24,627 nucleotides of DNA, from contig VBJK01000238.1 in NCBI GenBank assembly GCA_005879655.1, forward strand, positions 11,395 to 36,021. Reading direction: 5' to 3'. Origin of the DNA: Chloroflexota bacterium (GTDB lineage: Bacteria > Chloroflexota > Ktedonobacteria > Ktedonobacterales > Ktedonobacteraceae). Under the pieces are notes generated by a model. It was not told the DNA's origin, searched no databases, and saw only the letters and a program-made list of their open reading frames with translations. Below are positions 1 to 7,058 of this stretch, in pieces (the first letter of the stretch is position 1; each line of letters opens with the position of its first letter). The position numbers and the translations under genes were made by a program.

Positions 1-2
1 TC

Positions 3-1313
3 GGAAAGCAGAAGATTCGCCTTATAAGCAACGTTAAAAGAGAGATTACGTGGCAGGCCACCCACAAGCAGGCATGGCTTAGCGTAACGCCAGACCATGG
101 GGTAATCTCAAATCGCCCACAGCAGATTGAGATCCAGGTCGAGCCGGGTACACTTGCGCCAAATATATATACAGGAGTGGTTACTTTCAGCCAAATTAAG
201 AGTACTGCGCCTCCCTTGCTTTTGACCGTCTCTATGCAAGTGCGGCCAGGGCCAGCAACACCAAGAGTAGGCGTCAATGCACAGGTGACATTGACACCAG
301 AGGTTGTCACGCCGGGCAATCTAGAGGTTGCACCAACGAGTCTGGCAATGAATGCTCAAGCAGGACAGCAGGCAAGTCCACAGACGCTTACACTACAAAA
401 TAATGGGGGTATGTATCTAGACTGGACTGTCAATGTCACGACAGCCGATCAGGGGAAATGGCTCAGCGTCACACCTGGTAGCGGAACAGTTCTGCCGGGT
501 GTACAGAGCACGATCACGGTTCATACCGATGCGACCGCCCTCAAGGCAGGCTCTTATCAGGGAACGCTGACCTTTGCCGCTGGTGGCTTAAGCAAGCCTG
601 TATCCATCGCCTTGACGGTAACGACCCCACCAGTGACGGCCCCACCAGCGGCGACCATCATGCTACAACCTACAAGTCTAGCCTTCAATACCTATAAAGG
701 TAGCAATCCTTCTCCCCAAACATTGAAGCTGACAAATAGTGGCAACGCGCCGCTCAATTGGAGTGCAAGTCTGAGTAGCGAACTCACCAATGCCTTCACG
801 ATCAATCCCGCGCAGGGCAGCAATTTACAGCCGGGCAACAGTACGCAAATCACGGTAAATCCTAATCTAGCGGGCAATGATGTTGGTACACTGAGCGGTA
901 CTATGACTGTCGTAGATAGCGATAGCGGCAGCAAAGTTGCCAGTCAGAGTGCAAGCATTACCGTCTCTATTCTTGCTCAGCCTCAGGCAACGATTAGTGT
1001 TTTGACAAACACCTTGAATTTTGCGAATACCAGTACACCAACGCAACAGTCACCACAACAGTTGGTCATCCAGAATACTGGCGCTGCCGATTTGCACTGG
1101 TCTATTACACAATCTGATGGCAAAGACTGGTTATCTCTCGATAATACGAGTGGGACGATTGCACCAGGCAGTTCTAGTAGTCTTGTTATTACCTGCCATA
1201 CCAGGCATCTGCCGCCTGGCACATATAATGCAATCCTGACTGTGTATGATAGTGATGCTAATTCGTCGGTTGTTGAGCAGAAGGTACAGGTTGTGCTTAC
1301 GGTTAAAGGGTAA
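3..1313 (+). CDS. BACON-like Ig-repeat protein, 3' part (5' end outside window)
   Basis: The reading frame is open from the window edge, so the first ATG (177) is not taken as the start; 436 residues are visible. They form about four repeats of 90-105 residues. Each has a Q-x-L-x-L-x-N-x-G strand, a D/N-W tryptophan strand, a WLSVTP- or WLSLD-type motif followed by G-x-(I/V/L)-x-P-G, then a G(S/T)Y-x-(G/A)-x-LT strand. This is the pattern of BACON-type Ig-like domains, which are usually extracytoplasmic and carbohydrate- or mucin-associated. The first repeat is cut by the window edge. Pro/Thr-rich linkers separate the repeats. No C-terminal anchor or sorting signal is present, so any membrane segment or signal peptide must lie upstream. 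The next gene is convergent with only a 10-nt gap. The fold assignment is good; the function is unknown. Confidence 0.8.
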   Translation, partial: GKQKIRLISNVKREITWQATHKQAWLSVTPDHGVISNRPQQIEIQVEPGTLAPNIYTGVVTFSQIKSTAPPLLLTVSMQVRPGPATPRVGVNAQVTLTPEVVTPGNLEVAPTSLAMNAQAGQQASPQTLTLQNNGGMYLDWTVNVTTADQGKWLSVTPGSGTVLPGVQSTITVHTDATALKAGSYQGTLTFAAGGLSKPVSIALTVTTPPVTAPPAATIMLQPTSLAFNTYKGSNPSPQTLKLTNSGNAPLNWSASLSSELTNAFTINPAQGSNLQPGNSTQITVNPNLAGNDVGTLSGTMTVVDSDSGSKVASQSASITVSILAQPQATISVLTNTLNFANTSTPTQQSPQQLVIQNTGAADLHWSITQSDGKDWLSLDNTSGTIAPGSSSSLVITCHTRHLPPGTYNAILTVYDSDANSSVVEQKVQVVLTVKG

Positions 1314-1323
1314 GGTGTGACTA

Positions 1324-1704
1324 TTAAGGTATCAGCAGTGGACACGGATGAACAATCAGGGGGGCTAGCTCGTGCATCTTACACCAAGTGAGCATTTCTC
1401 GCACATCTTCGTCATGAATATACAGCTCGTTAATACGCAGGTATGACTCTGCTAAATAGCCTTCTCCACACGGCTGATACAGATGGGCATGTTGGGGCAA
1501 GAGCAGTTCTGGATGTGGTTTGACATAGGCATAACTACGGAAGATGAATCTCTGCCTTTCTCTGAGATCAGGATGAAATTCCAGCAGTTCAGCCGTAATA
1601 TACGTATCAGTCTTCTCTGCGGTTCTGCGCTTGAGGCTCAACACGCGAATCGTAGCATCTGTGAGCGGCATCGGTGGAGTGGTCTCTGAAAAAATGGTAC
1701 TCAT
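1324..1704 (-). CDS. Cassette A gene 3: conserved unknown protein (126 aa)
   Basis: I do not recognise the family. The protein is soluble-looking, with no signal peptide or membrane helix. It contains conserved stretches AELLEFHPDLRER, YVKPHPELLLP and INELYIHDEDVREMLTWC that are almost unchanged in the second copy at 18895-19296. It starts with an ATG that overlaps the TGA of the preceding 38-residue gene (ATGA), so its translation is very likely coupled. Its C-terminus (HPCPLLIP) is shorter than in copy B by seven residues because the duplication boundary lies in the last codons. It is convergent with the BACON-like gene. Role unknown; conservation of the trio implies that the three products act together. 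Confidence 0.75.
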   Translation of the reverse strand: MSTIFSETTPPMPLTDATIRVLSLKRRTAEKTDTYITAELLEFHPDLRERQRFIFRSYAYVKPHPELLLPQHAHLYQPCGEGYLAESYLRINELYIHDEDVREMLTWCKMHELAPLIVHPCPLLIP

Positions 1705-1817
1705 GGCTCTGGTACCTCTGTGCTGTTAAGTGGATGAACTGCAACCCCATCTTCAGAGCCAACAAGGGGAACTAACTCCTGCTGATGGTCTTGCAGAGAC
1801 GGCTCAAATGTTGTCAT
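1701..1817 (-). CDS. Cassette A gene 2: 38-residue protein
   Basis: This small ORF starts at ATG 1817, which lies inside the 3' end of the upstream HTH-like gene (14-nt overlap), and ends in the ATGA overlap with gene 3. An AAGGAGAGATACT ribosome-binding site sits directly before the ATG. The peptide is acidic and polar (SLQDHQQE...GSEDGVAVH). The same peptide exists in copy B at 18782-18898 with about three quarters of its residues identical and the same two overlaps. That conservation supports it as a real gene despite its size. No function is assignable. Confidence 0.65.
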   Translation of the reverse strand: MTTFEPSLQDHQQELVPLVGSEDGVAVHPLNSTEVPEP

Positions 1818-2292
1818 AGTATCTCTCCTTGAGATAGAAAAAGCCACGCATATTTTCACAGAGAGTGTAGAGGGTACCTGTGAGTGTGTGAAGGGAGGCA
1901 AGCACCTTACGGAGATCATTTTGCGCGCCCTCTCGCACCTCGTCAATACGCCGGACAATGACAAGTGGGAGTCCGGCGTGCGAGGCCAGGGCTTCCAGCG
2001 TGAGCTGATGCCGTTCGACTACCTGTCGCAAGGTTGGCAGTGACTCATCTTCTAGCACGATGCCAACTTCTTCGTAGGGAAAATCTTTGCCTGTTAGCTG
2101 CTTTAATCCCAATAGAATCTTGTCTGCACACATACGTGGAATGGGCAGGCCATAGAGTGCACGATCGAAGGGATTAAGATGAAGATCGCTCACATGTGGC
2201 AGTCCCGTTGCACGTATCAATTGAGGAAGATCAAAGTGATAAGTAAACCTGAGTTGATAGAGCGGGCTTTTCGTGAAATCAGTATACGGCAT
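1804..2292 (-). CDS. Cassette A gene 1: HTH-like protein (162 aa)
   Basis: The start is ATG 2292, placed by an AAAGGAGAAACC ribosome-binding site; an upstream in-frame start at 2307 is not preceded by one and is rejected. Two helical segments look like XRE-type helix-turn-helix folds. One is at residues about 22-70 (DLPQLIRATG...ADKILLGLKQLTG). The other is at about 88-125 (TLRQVVERHQLTLEALASHAG...), where LEALASHAGLPLVIVRRI matches the pattern of HTH helices 2-3. The C-terminal tail carries the AAGGAG signal for the next gene. It is transcribed divergently from the XRE-TPR gene at 2595. DNA binding is inferred from pattern only; it could instead be a protein-interaction module. Confidence 0.75.
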   Translation of the reverse strand: MPYTDFTKSPLYQLRFTYHFDLPQLIRATGLPHVSDLHLNPFDRALYGLPIPRMCADKILLGLKQLTGKDFPYEEVGIVLEDESLPTLRQVVERHQLTLEALASHAGLPLVIVRRIDEVREGAQNDLRKVLASLHTLTGTLYTLCENMRGFFYLKERYYDNI

Positions 2293-2594
2293 GGTTTCTC
2301 CTTTCATTTCTCCTTGCCTTTGGAACTAGATGTATATATTGTTCACCAACATCCATATCTCGTGATGTTTCTAGTATCGCTTCCAATAGAACTAGTACGT
2401 TTCTCAAGATGTTAAAATAATAATCTAGAAAGCTGGACATTCCAAGCCCATTGTGAGACAATATGAGCCACTTGATGATGGTCAATGAGTTCATCCAGTG
2501 ATAGTGAGACACTCACACATACTGAAAGCCTGAGATGTGACCTCTTTGACTTGTGAATAACCAAGGAGTAAGCTTGTTCTAGAAAGGCTTAGAG
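2293..2594. other. Divergent intergenic region between cassette A and XRE-TPR gene
   Basis: About 300 bp that must hold promoters for both directions. The minus-strand leader has duplicated GGAGAAA motifs. On the plus strand TTGACT (about 2548) and TAAGCT with a 17-nt gap precede the XRE-TPR gene, but the -10 is poor. A small GTGAG-ACA-CTCAC palindrome lies near 2503-2515. I see no further gene. Confidence 0.4.
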
Positions 2595-4007
2595 ATGGTT
2601 AACGAGCGCCTTCAGCGTGCAAGGATACAAAAGCAGTTCGAGGTGGAATATATATGCAGAAAAACGGGGATCAGCGAGAAGACATACAGACGCCTAGAAG
2701 CTGGGACCCACACACCTCGTCAATCAACACGCGACTCTCTCTGTCTTCTCTTTGGCATGACACCGGAAGAACTGGGGTTCTTCTCTGCTCATGCCCAGGC
2801 AAATACACCAGCTGGTGTACCAGCGCTGCCAATGAATAGCAGTCCATCGCCTCCAAACCTCTTAGACCCATTTAGTATTGCTCTGTTCGCATTAGCGCTC
2901 ACTCAACAAACACAAGGTTGGTCGCTAGATGAATTCTTGTCAAGAGTCGATCGGGAAATGAGAGGCTATAGTACAATGTTAGCAGGGCGTTCGTTTGAGG
3001 GAACTGATGTTGAAAGGACTGGCATGAAAATACCGCGTCGTGACTTTTTTCAAGAGATGTTCATCTCTTCATTACTTTTTGCCAATTTAGGCGATGAACA
3101 ATATGCAGCGCTAACTCAGCTTTTCAGTGGGGATTACCTCTCTGTTTTTGAACAAGAACTCGCCAGCCGATGGGCTGTCTATCATAAAGGGCATTCGGCT
3201 AGCGCTCATCAAGGATTACAACTCTGGCTTGGTGCTACCGAACTATATGCAAAAGAGCAAACCAGTAGCAGGCAACGAAATAATGCACTGGTCCTGGCAA
3301 GTATGGGACATCAACTTCAAGGGAGTATTTACCGTGATTGGATGAGCTATGAACAGGCCCATAATTCCTACAGACAATCGTTTCTTCTTTCAGATGAGCT
3401 AGGTGATTTAGAAGTCAAAGCTTCTTCGCTTGCACGCAGAGGGGTTACGTTCATCCAACAACAAAAGTCAATCGAGGCAATTGAGTATCTTGAAAGTGCT
3501 CTGAGTCTGTTGGGAGAGCTTCATGCCTCTCACTTACGGGGTTATATTCTTCAAGCACTTTCGGAAGCTCATGCAATGGCTCGGCATGATCATGCATCTG
3601 ACGAACATATCAATCTAGCTGAAAAGGTATTGCAAGAGAACAGCAACATTGAAGAGCGAAGTCATTGTCAACTGAATACCACGTCTGTTACTGCACAAAG
3701 GGGCGTGAATGCTGTGCTCTTAGGACAGTACCAAAAGGCGATTCGTCTCATTGAAGCTGGTCTTGCGGTATATAGTCCCAATCTCTTACGTGGTCGTGCT
3801 CGCTTGATTGCACAACAAGCGGAGGCGTATTTTCGTCTTGGCCTCATCGATCATGCCGCGAAATCTGCAATAGAAGCACTGACGATAGCAAGCTCAATCA
3901 AGTCTCAAAAAACAATTATGCGTGTGCGCTTCGTATATGGTCTGTTGGCTCAATCACCCTATAGAGGAGAGAAAAACGTCGTTCAATTGCAAACGATGCT
4001 TTCATGA
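2595..4007 (+). CDS. XRE-family HTH regulator with C-terminal TPR repeats (470 aa)
   Basis: The N-terminal 60 residues form a classical XRE/Cro helix-turn-helix (VEYICRKTGISEKTYRRLEAG, then a PELG-like EELGFF end). A Pro-rich linker (about 70-90) follows. The remaining part from about 200 is alpha-helical, with TPR-like helix pairs such as EQAHNSYRQSFLLSDELGDLE, SIEAIEYLESALSLLGEL, QYQKAIRLIEAGLAVY and LIDHAAKSAIEALTIASS. This architecture is common in regulators that sense peptides or partner proteins through the TPR superhelix. The ATG at 2595 has only a weak purine-rich signal upstream. The YdcF-like gene follows after 6 nt and is probably co-transcribed. It is divergent from cassette A, so it may control it; that is inference. 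Confidence 0.85.
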   Translation: MVNERLQRARIQKQFEVEYICRKTGISEKTYRRLEAGTHTPRQSTRDSLCLLFGMTPEELGFFSAHAQANTPAGVPALPMNSSPSPPNLLDPFSIALFALALTQQTQGWSLDEFLSRVDREMRGYSTMLAGRSFEGTDVERTGMKIPRRDFFQEMFISSLLFANLGDEQYAALTQLFSGDYLSVFEQELASRWAVYHKGHSASAHQGLQLWLGATELYAKEQTSSRQRNNALVLASMGHQLQGSIYRDWMSYEQAHNSYRQSFLLSDELGDLEVKASSLARRGVTFIQQQKSIEAIEYLESALSLLGELHASHLRGYILQALSEAHAMARHDHASDEHINLAEKVLQENSNIEERSHCQLNTTSVTAQRGVNAVLLGQYQKAIRLIEAGLAVYSPNLLRGRARLIAQQAEAYFRLGLIDHAAKSAIEALTIASSIKSQKTIMRVRFVYGLLAQSPYRGEKNVVQLQTMLS

Positions 4008-4013
4008 TCAAGT

Positions 4014-4736
4014 ATGCGGAAATTCTTACTTATCCTTGTTTCTTTGTTTTCTGTGTTGCTTGTGGGTCCACTGCTACTCTGGCTAATACTTTACCGACAA
4101 GGCAGGCGCTTTGCCCTGCGTGATCCGTTGCATAAGTCAGATGCCATCATCGTCTTGGCAGGGACACGCGGCAGTCTTGCTTTTCTCGATGGCAAAATTC
4201 GCACAGCTGTTCAACTGTATCAGCAAGGATGGGCCTCGCATCTCATCTGTAGTGGAAGATTTTCGGTCAAAGTGACCAATACCCCTCAGCTCATTCCTGT
4301 GGAGGAGCTACAGGAAGCGGTGCAAAGGGGACGCATACAGGAAAAAGATGTCGCGGTTGCCTGCGATCAGTGGGATGTTGGGTTAGGCGCTTCTTATATG
4401 ATCGAGAAGGCGACACAAATGGGTGTGCCATGCGAAGTATTACTGATGGAGAATGAAGCGCTTCATACGAGAGAAAACGCTGAATATGTGCTCGCTTTGT
4501 TACAGCAATATGACATGCATCGTGTCATTCTTGTCACATCGCCTTTTCACCAATTGCGAACTTATCTTACCTTTGCGAAAGTCTTTCAGCCGCATGGCAT
4601 TGAGATTCTTAATTATTATGCAGACGCTGAGGATTGGCATCCCATGCTCTGGTTTCTTTTCAAGAAACATCGACTTTTAGTAAAGAGCGAAAAGGAGCGT
4701 ATCGTATTATATCGAGAAAAAGGTGATCTTCTTTAA
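4014..4736 (+). CDS. YdcF/SanA-like DUF218 membrane protein (240 aa)
   Basis: An N-terminal hydrophobic helix (residues 3-28, FLLILVSLFSVLLVGPLLLWL) anchors the protein. Residues about 42-200 match the DUF218 (YdcF/SanA/ElyC) fold: DAIIVLAGTRGS strand-loop, KIRTAVQLYQQGWASHLICSGR, a middle VPCEVLLMENEALHTRENAEYV segment with the conserved T-R-E-N-A, and VILVTSPFHQLRT with the S-x-F-H-x-x-R motif. Members are linked to envelope or cell-wall functions, but the reaction is not settled. The gene follows the XRE-TPR gene by 6 nt without its own clear ribosome-binding site, suggesting coupled translation. A strong terminator follows the stop codon directly. Confidence 0.88.
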   Translation: MRKFLLILVSLFSVLLVGPLLLWLILYRQGRRFALRDPLHKSDAIIVLAGTRGSLAFLDGKIRTAVQLYQQGWASHLICSGRFSVKVTNTPQLIPVEELQEAVQRGRIQEKDVAVACDQWDVGLGASYMIEKATQMGVPCEVLLMENEALHTRENAEYVLALLQQYDMHRVILVTSPFHQLRTYLTFAKVFQPHGIEILNYYADAEDWHPMLWFLFKKHRLLVKSEKERIVLYREKGDLL

Positions 4737-4737
4737 T

Positions 4738-4810
4738 AAAGAGAGAAGTAGGAAAAGAGTGATTAGAAGGACCTTACCCTTCCAATCACTCTTCTCCTAC
4801 TTTTCTCTTT
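4738..4810. terminator. Bidirectional terminator between convergent genes
   Basis: Arms 4738-4770 and 4778-4810 (33 bp) are complementary with three mismatches, all G-U compatible on one strand, and a 7-nt loop. The left flank is A-rich and the right end is T-rich (TTTTCTCTTT), giving a U-run for both transcripts. It lies exactly between the stops of the DUF218 gene and the ABC permease gene. Confidence 0.9.
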
Positions 4811-4811
4811 A

Positions 4812-5675
4812 TTACAAATCACGCCTCTGAAAGCGTAGCGCCCCAATAACCGGCAAAACAATACAATAGCCGATAGCCCAGAGCAGCAGGCCAGGCGCAA
4901 TCGGTTCAATTGAAGTAAAGGGTGAGTTAAATGATTGCAGCCCGCTCTGTCCAATAACACTAATGAGAAACGAAGGTAGCAAGTAGAACGATGCACCATG
5001 CCAGAGCGCATCCGTGGGCATAATTAAATTGATGGTTGTTGCTATATTCTTTGTCGTTTCTCCTGGATCGGGTGTGATCAATTCGACGAAGCTCGCTAAT
5101 GGTGCACCGATAAACAGCATCATCGCAATTGCGCCGTTCACTAGCGTCGGAACGCACGTACTACCCAATGTGGCCAGCGCTAACAGGACCAGCGTGCTTA
5201 ATTCCAGCATGCCCAGTACAGATAGTACATTATCCGGCCAGTAGCCCGTACGCCAATAGATTAGTCCCAGGAAGGTAAATAATAGCATAGCCGTATAAGT
5301 GCACAGGATCAATGCATAACCCAGCCATTTGCCGAAAACGATCTCAAAGCGGTGCAATGGTTTTGAAACAATAATGGAAAAAGTGCCCGCCTCCACTTCG
5401 CCAGAGATAGCCCCGATCGTCAAGATAATTGCTAATGCCCCGCTCATCAGGTAGGCCACCCATACCGTTAAGATAGAGATGCTCACGTCAAATCTGAGCA
5501 ATGCTAATTGAGGATTGGCAAACTGCGCTGTATGCCGTGTTACGCTCGCGTAGGCACTATTGAGCATCAATGCATACACGGCTAGAAACAGCACATTCAG
5601 CGCTAACATGGCAAATAAAAGCCAACGGTGAAAGGCTTCCTCGATGGTAAAGCGCGTTATCAACAACATTCCCAT
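4812..5675 (-). CDS. ABC-2 type transporter permease (287 aa)
   Basis: The open frame extends to 5798, but the start is set at ATG 5675 because CCGAAGGAGTCTGTT gives a strong, well-spaced ribosome-binding site; the longer version would overlap the ATPase gene. Six hydrophobic segments are visible: WLLFAMLALNVLFLAVYALML, ISILTVWVAYLMSGALAIIL, the LGYALILCTYTAMLLFTFLG region, LGMLELSTLVLLALATLG, GAIAMMLFIGAPLASF and GLLLWAIGYCIVLPVIGAL. A GEVEAGTFSIIVSKPLHR stretch after the second helix is characteristic of ABC-2/NosY-like permeases and contacts the ATPase. It lies 31 nt behind the ATPase gene, so the two form one exporter. The substrate cannot be read from sequence. Confidence 0.9.
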   Translation of the reverse strand: MGMLLITRFTIEEAFHRWLLFAMLALNVLFLAVYALMLNSAYASVTRHTAQFANPQLALLRFDVSISILTVWVAYLMSGALAIILTIGAISGEVEAGTFSIIVSKPLHRFEIVFGKWLGYALILCTYTAMLLFTFLGLIYWRTGYWPDNVLSVLGMLELSTLVLLALATLGSTCVPTLVNGAIAMMLFIGAPLASFVELITPDPGETTKNIATTINLIMPTDALWHGASFYLLPSFLISVIGQSGLQSFNSPFTSIEPIAPGLLLWAIGYCIVLPVIGALRFQRRDL

Positions 5676-5706
5676 AACAGACTCCTTCGGACTCTTTGCA
5701 GACAGC

Positions 5707-6672
5707 TTATTTATCCACGCGTAGTGCGTCAATCGTATCGAAAAAGAGTTGCTCCAGCGAATGCTGCTGCGGTGCCAGGTAGTATAGGCGCGATCCACAA
5801 CTATGGACGAGGTATGCGATATCGGCTGCCTGTTCGTCCTGCTGTACCTCTACCAATAAGCGGCCAGGATCTTGTTCATCCTGCTGGACATGTAATGCAA
5901 TTTTATGCAGGCTATGCAGTAGTTCATCGTTTACAGCGTCCACACGTACTTCCAGCTTCGTTTTCTTATCAAACAGCTCTGATGGCGCTCCTACTTTAAG
6001 AATGCGTCCCTGATTGATAATGGCGACACGATCACAGACTGCTTCGACATCGGCTAACTGGTGCGAGTTGAGAAAGATGCTGGTGCCCCGCTCCTTTAAG
6101 TCCAGCAGTAGCTCACGCATATCACGTTGCCCGACTGGATCAAGTCCAGAGACAAGTTCGTCGAGGATGACTAGCTCTGGTACGCTCAAGAGGGCCTGAG
6201 CGAGGCCGATACGCTGGAGCATACCTTTGGAAAAAGTACTCAGCTTCTGCCGTTCCCGACCACTCAGGCCAACCAGTGCCAGTGCTTCCTTGATTTGCTT
6301 TTGCAGCATACTGCCTCGTATGCCATACAAGCGACCGTGAAATTCTAGAAACTCTTTGGCTGTGAGCCAGCGATGAAATACCGGCAATTCGGGGAGATAG
6401 CCCAGATTTCTGCGTGGCTCCATGTGGTTGACAGGATAGCCCAAGACTTCTACTGTGCCCTGAGTGGGCTTGACCAGTCCGGTAAGGATCTTTACTACTG
6501 TGCTCTTGCCCGCGCCATTTGGTCCCAGGAAACCGAAAGCTTCGCCCCGGTAGGTGACAAAGCTAATATTATCTACTGCAATAACATCTTGGTAGACTTT
6601 GCGTAAGCCCTGCACTTCTATTGCAGGTATCAAAGCTAGTTTTCCAGAATCTACAGTTTGATCGAGATCCAT
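5707..6672 (-). CDS. ABC transporter ATP-binding protein (321 aa)
   Basis: A full nucleotide-binding domain is present. Walker A is GPNGAGKST (about residues 50-58), followed by the Q-loop region, an LSTFSKGMLQRIGLAQALL signature, Walker B LVILDELVSGLDP (E replaced in the usual LLLDEPT form by DELVSGLD) and an H-loop NSHQLADVE. Residues about 230-321 form a C-terminal accessory domain typical of ABC-2/CcmA/NosF-like ATPases. The signature motif reads FSKGM rather than LSGGQ, which is usual in this subfamily. The ATG at 6672 is preceded by AGAAGAGAG. It is the first gene of a two-gene operon with the permease. Confidence 0.93.
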   Translation of the reverse strand: MDLDQTVDSGKLALIPAIEVQGLRKVYQDVIAVDNISFVTYRGEAFGFLGPNGAGKSTVVKILTGLVKPTQGTVEVLGYPVNHMEPRRNLGYLPELPVFHRWLTAKEFLEFHGRLYGIRGSMLQKQIKEALALVGLSGRERQKLSTFSKGMLQRIGLAQALLSVPELVILDELVSGLDPVGQRDMRELLLDLKERGTSIFLNSHQLADVEAVCDRVAIINQGRILKVGAPSELFDKKTKLEVRVDAVNDELLHSLHKIALHVQQDEQDPGRLLVEVQQDEQAADIAYLVHSCGSRLYYLAPQQHSLEQLFFDTIDALRVDK

Positions 6673-6714
6673 AGCATTTTCTTGCTCTCTTCTGCTCCAT
6701 TTTGTAGCTCACGT

Positions 6715-6741
6715 ATAATAGAAGTATGAGCACATTTTCAA
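6715..6741 (-). promoter_or_regulatory. Candidate promoter of the ABC operon
   Basis: On the minus strand TTGAAA (6741-6736) and TATTAT (6720-6715) are separated by 15 nt, about 45 nt upstream of the ATPase start. The elements are good but the spacing is short. Confidence 0.35.
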
Positions 6742-6913
6742 CTGAATCGTGTTTTCTGAGTTCCAAGCTCAAACACTCGCTTGGGAATAAGATCTACAAT
6801 GCATAACTACACAAAAAACCGTGCACTATGTATTGATGCATGATTTACTGCGTAGTTACATTCCTTTTCATCACATTATACAGCAGTTTGCAGAAAGATT
6901 GAAGCCCTCGCTT
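6742..6913. other. Intergenic region upstream of ABC operon
   Basis: This AT-rich stretch has no credible ORF. TAACTAC near 6803 and GTAGTTA near 6850 form a loose inverted repeat. Nothing else is recognisable. Confidence 0.4.
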
Positions 6914-6957
6914 GTCTTGAGCTGTGTGGTTCTCCACATCCTCTCACAGGTCAAGAC
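6914..6957 (-). terminator. Hairpin downstream of sigma/anti-sigma operon
   Basis: Arms 6914-6926 and 6945-6957 (GTCTTGAGCTGTG against CACAGGTCAAGAC) pair with one mismatch, with an inner TGTGG-TTCT-CCACA helix. There is no clear U-run, so termination is only likely. It sits 8 nt beyond the second in-frame stop of the anti-sigma-like gene (6966-6968), not beyond the first, which suggests the gene once ended there. Confidence 0.5.
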
Positions 6958-6965
6958 TCCGCGAA

Positions 6966-7058
6966 CTACTGTAAAAGATTCTGGTCCATAGCGCCACCGA
7001 CGGCGTAGATAAATCCGTGCAGTTGCCAGAGGACTGCGCTACCAATAGGCCACTTCTT
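6966..7058 (-). pseudogene. In-frame 30-codon extension of the anti-sigma-like gene, duplicated 3' end behind a TAG
   Basis: After the TAG at 7059-7061 the same frame continues for 30 codons (KKWPIGSAVLWQLHGFIYAVGG...) to a second TAG at 6966-6968. This repeats the segment FPLGSVVLWQLHGLVYAVGG encoded about 120 nt upstream in the intact gene. DNA similarity runs over roughly 6983-7075 against 7103-7194, so it is a tandem duplication of the 3' coding segment. The codon GAGTAGAAG lies where the upstream copy has a coding triplet. Either a nonsense mutation cut off the second copy, or readthrough makes a longer protein. Confidence 0.7.

Larger units (their letters stand above)
1337..2322 (-). 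repeat. Inverted segmental duplication, copy A (three-gene cassette)
   Basis: On the minus strand this segment aligns with 18289-19262 on the plus strand across all three genes and their overlaps. The first gene differs at roughly 21 of 162 residues. Homology begins at a shared AAAGGCAAGGA ribosome-binding leader and stops a few codons before the end of gene 3. The 12-nt length difference (986 versus 974 bp) is explained by a 12-nt tandem duplication in the leader of this copy, where AAAGGAGAAA-type sequence occurs twice before the ATG. Confidence 0.9.

Noticed and set aside
5676..5798. Longer start of the ABC permease
   Set aside because: It would overlap the ATPase gene by about 90 nt, and the added residues look like frame-shadow sequence; a strong ribosome-binding site marks ATG 5675.
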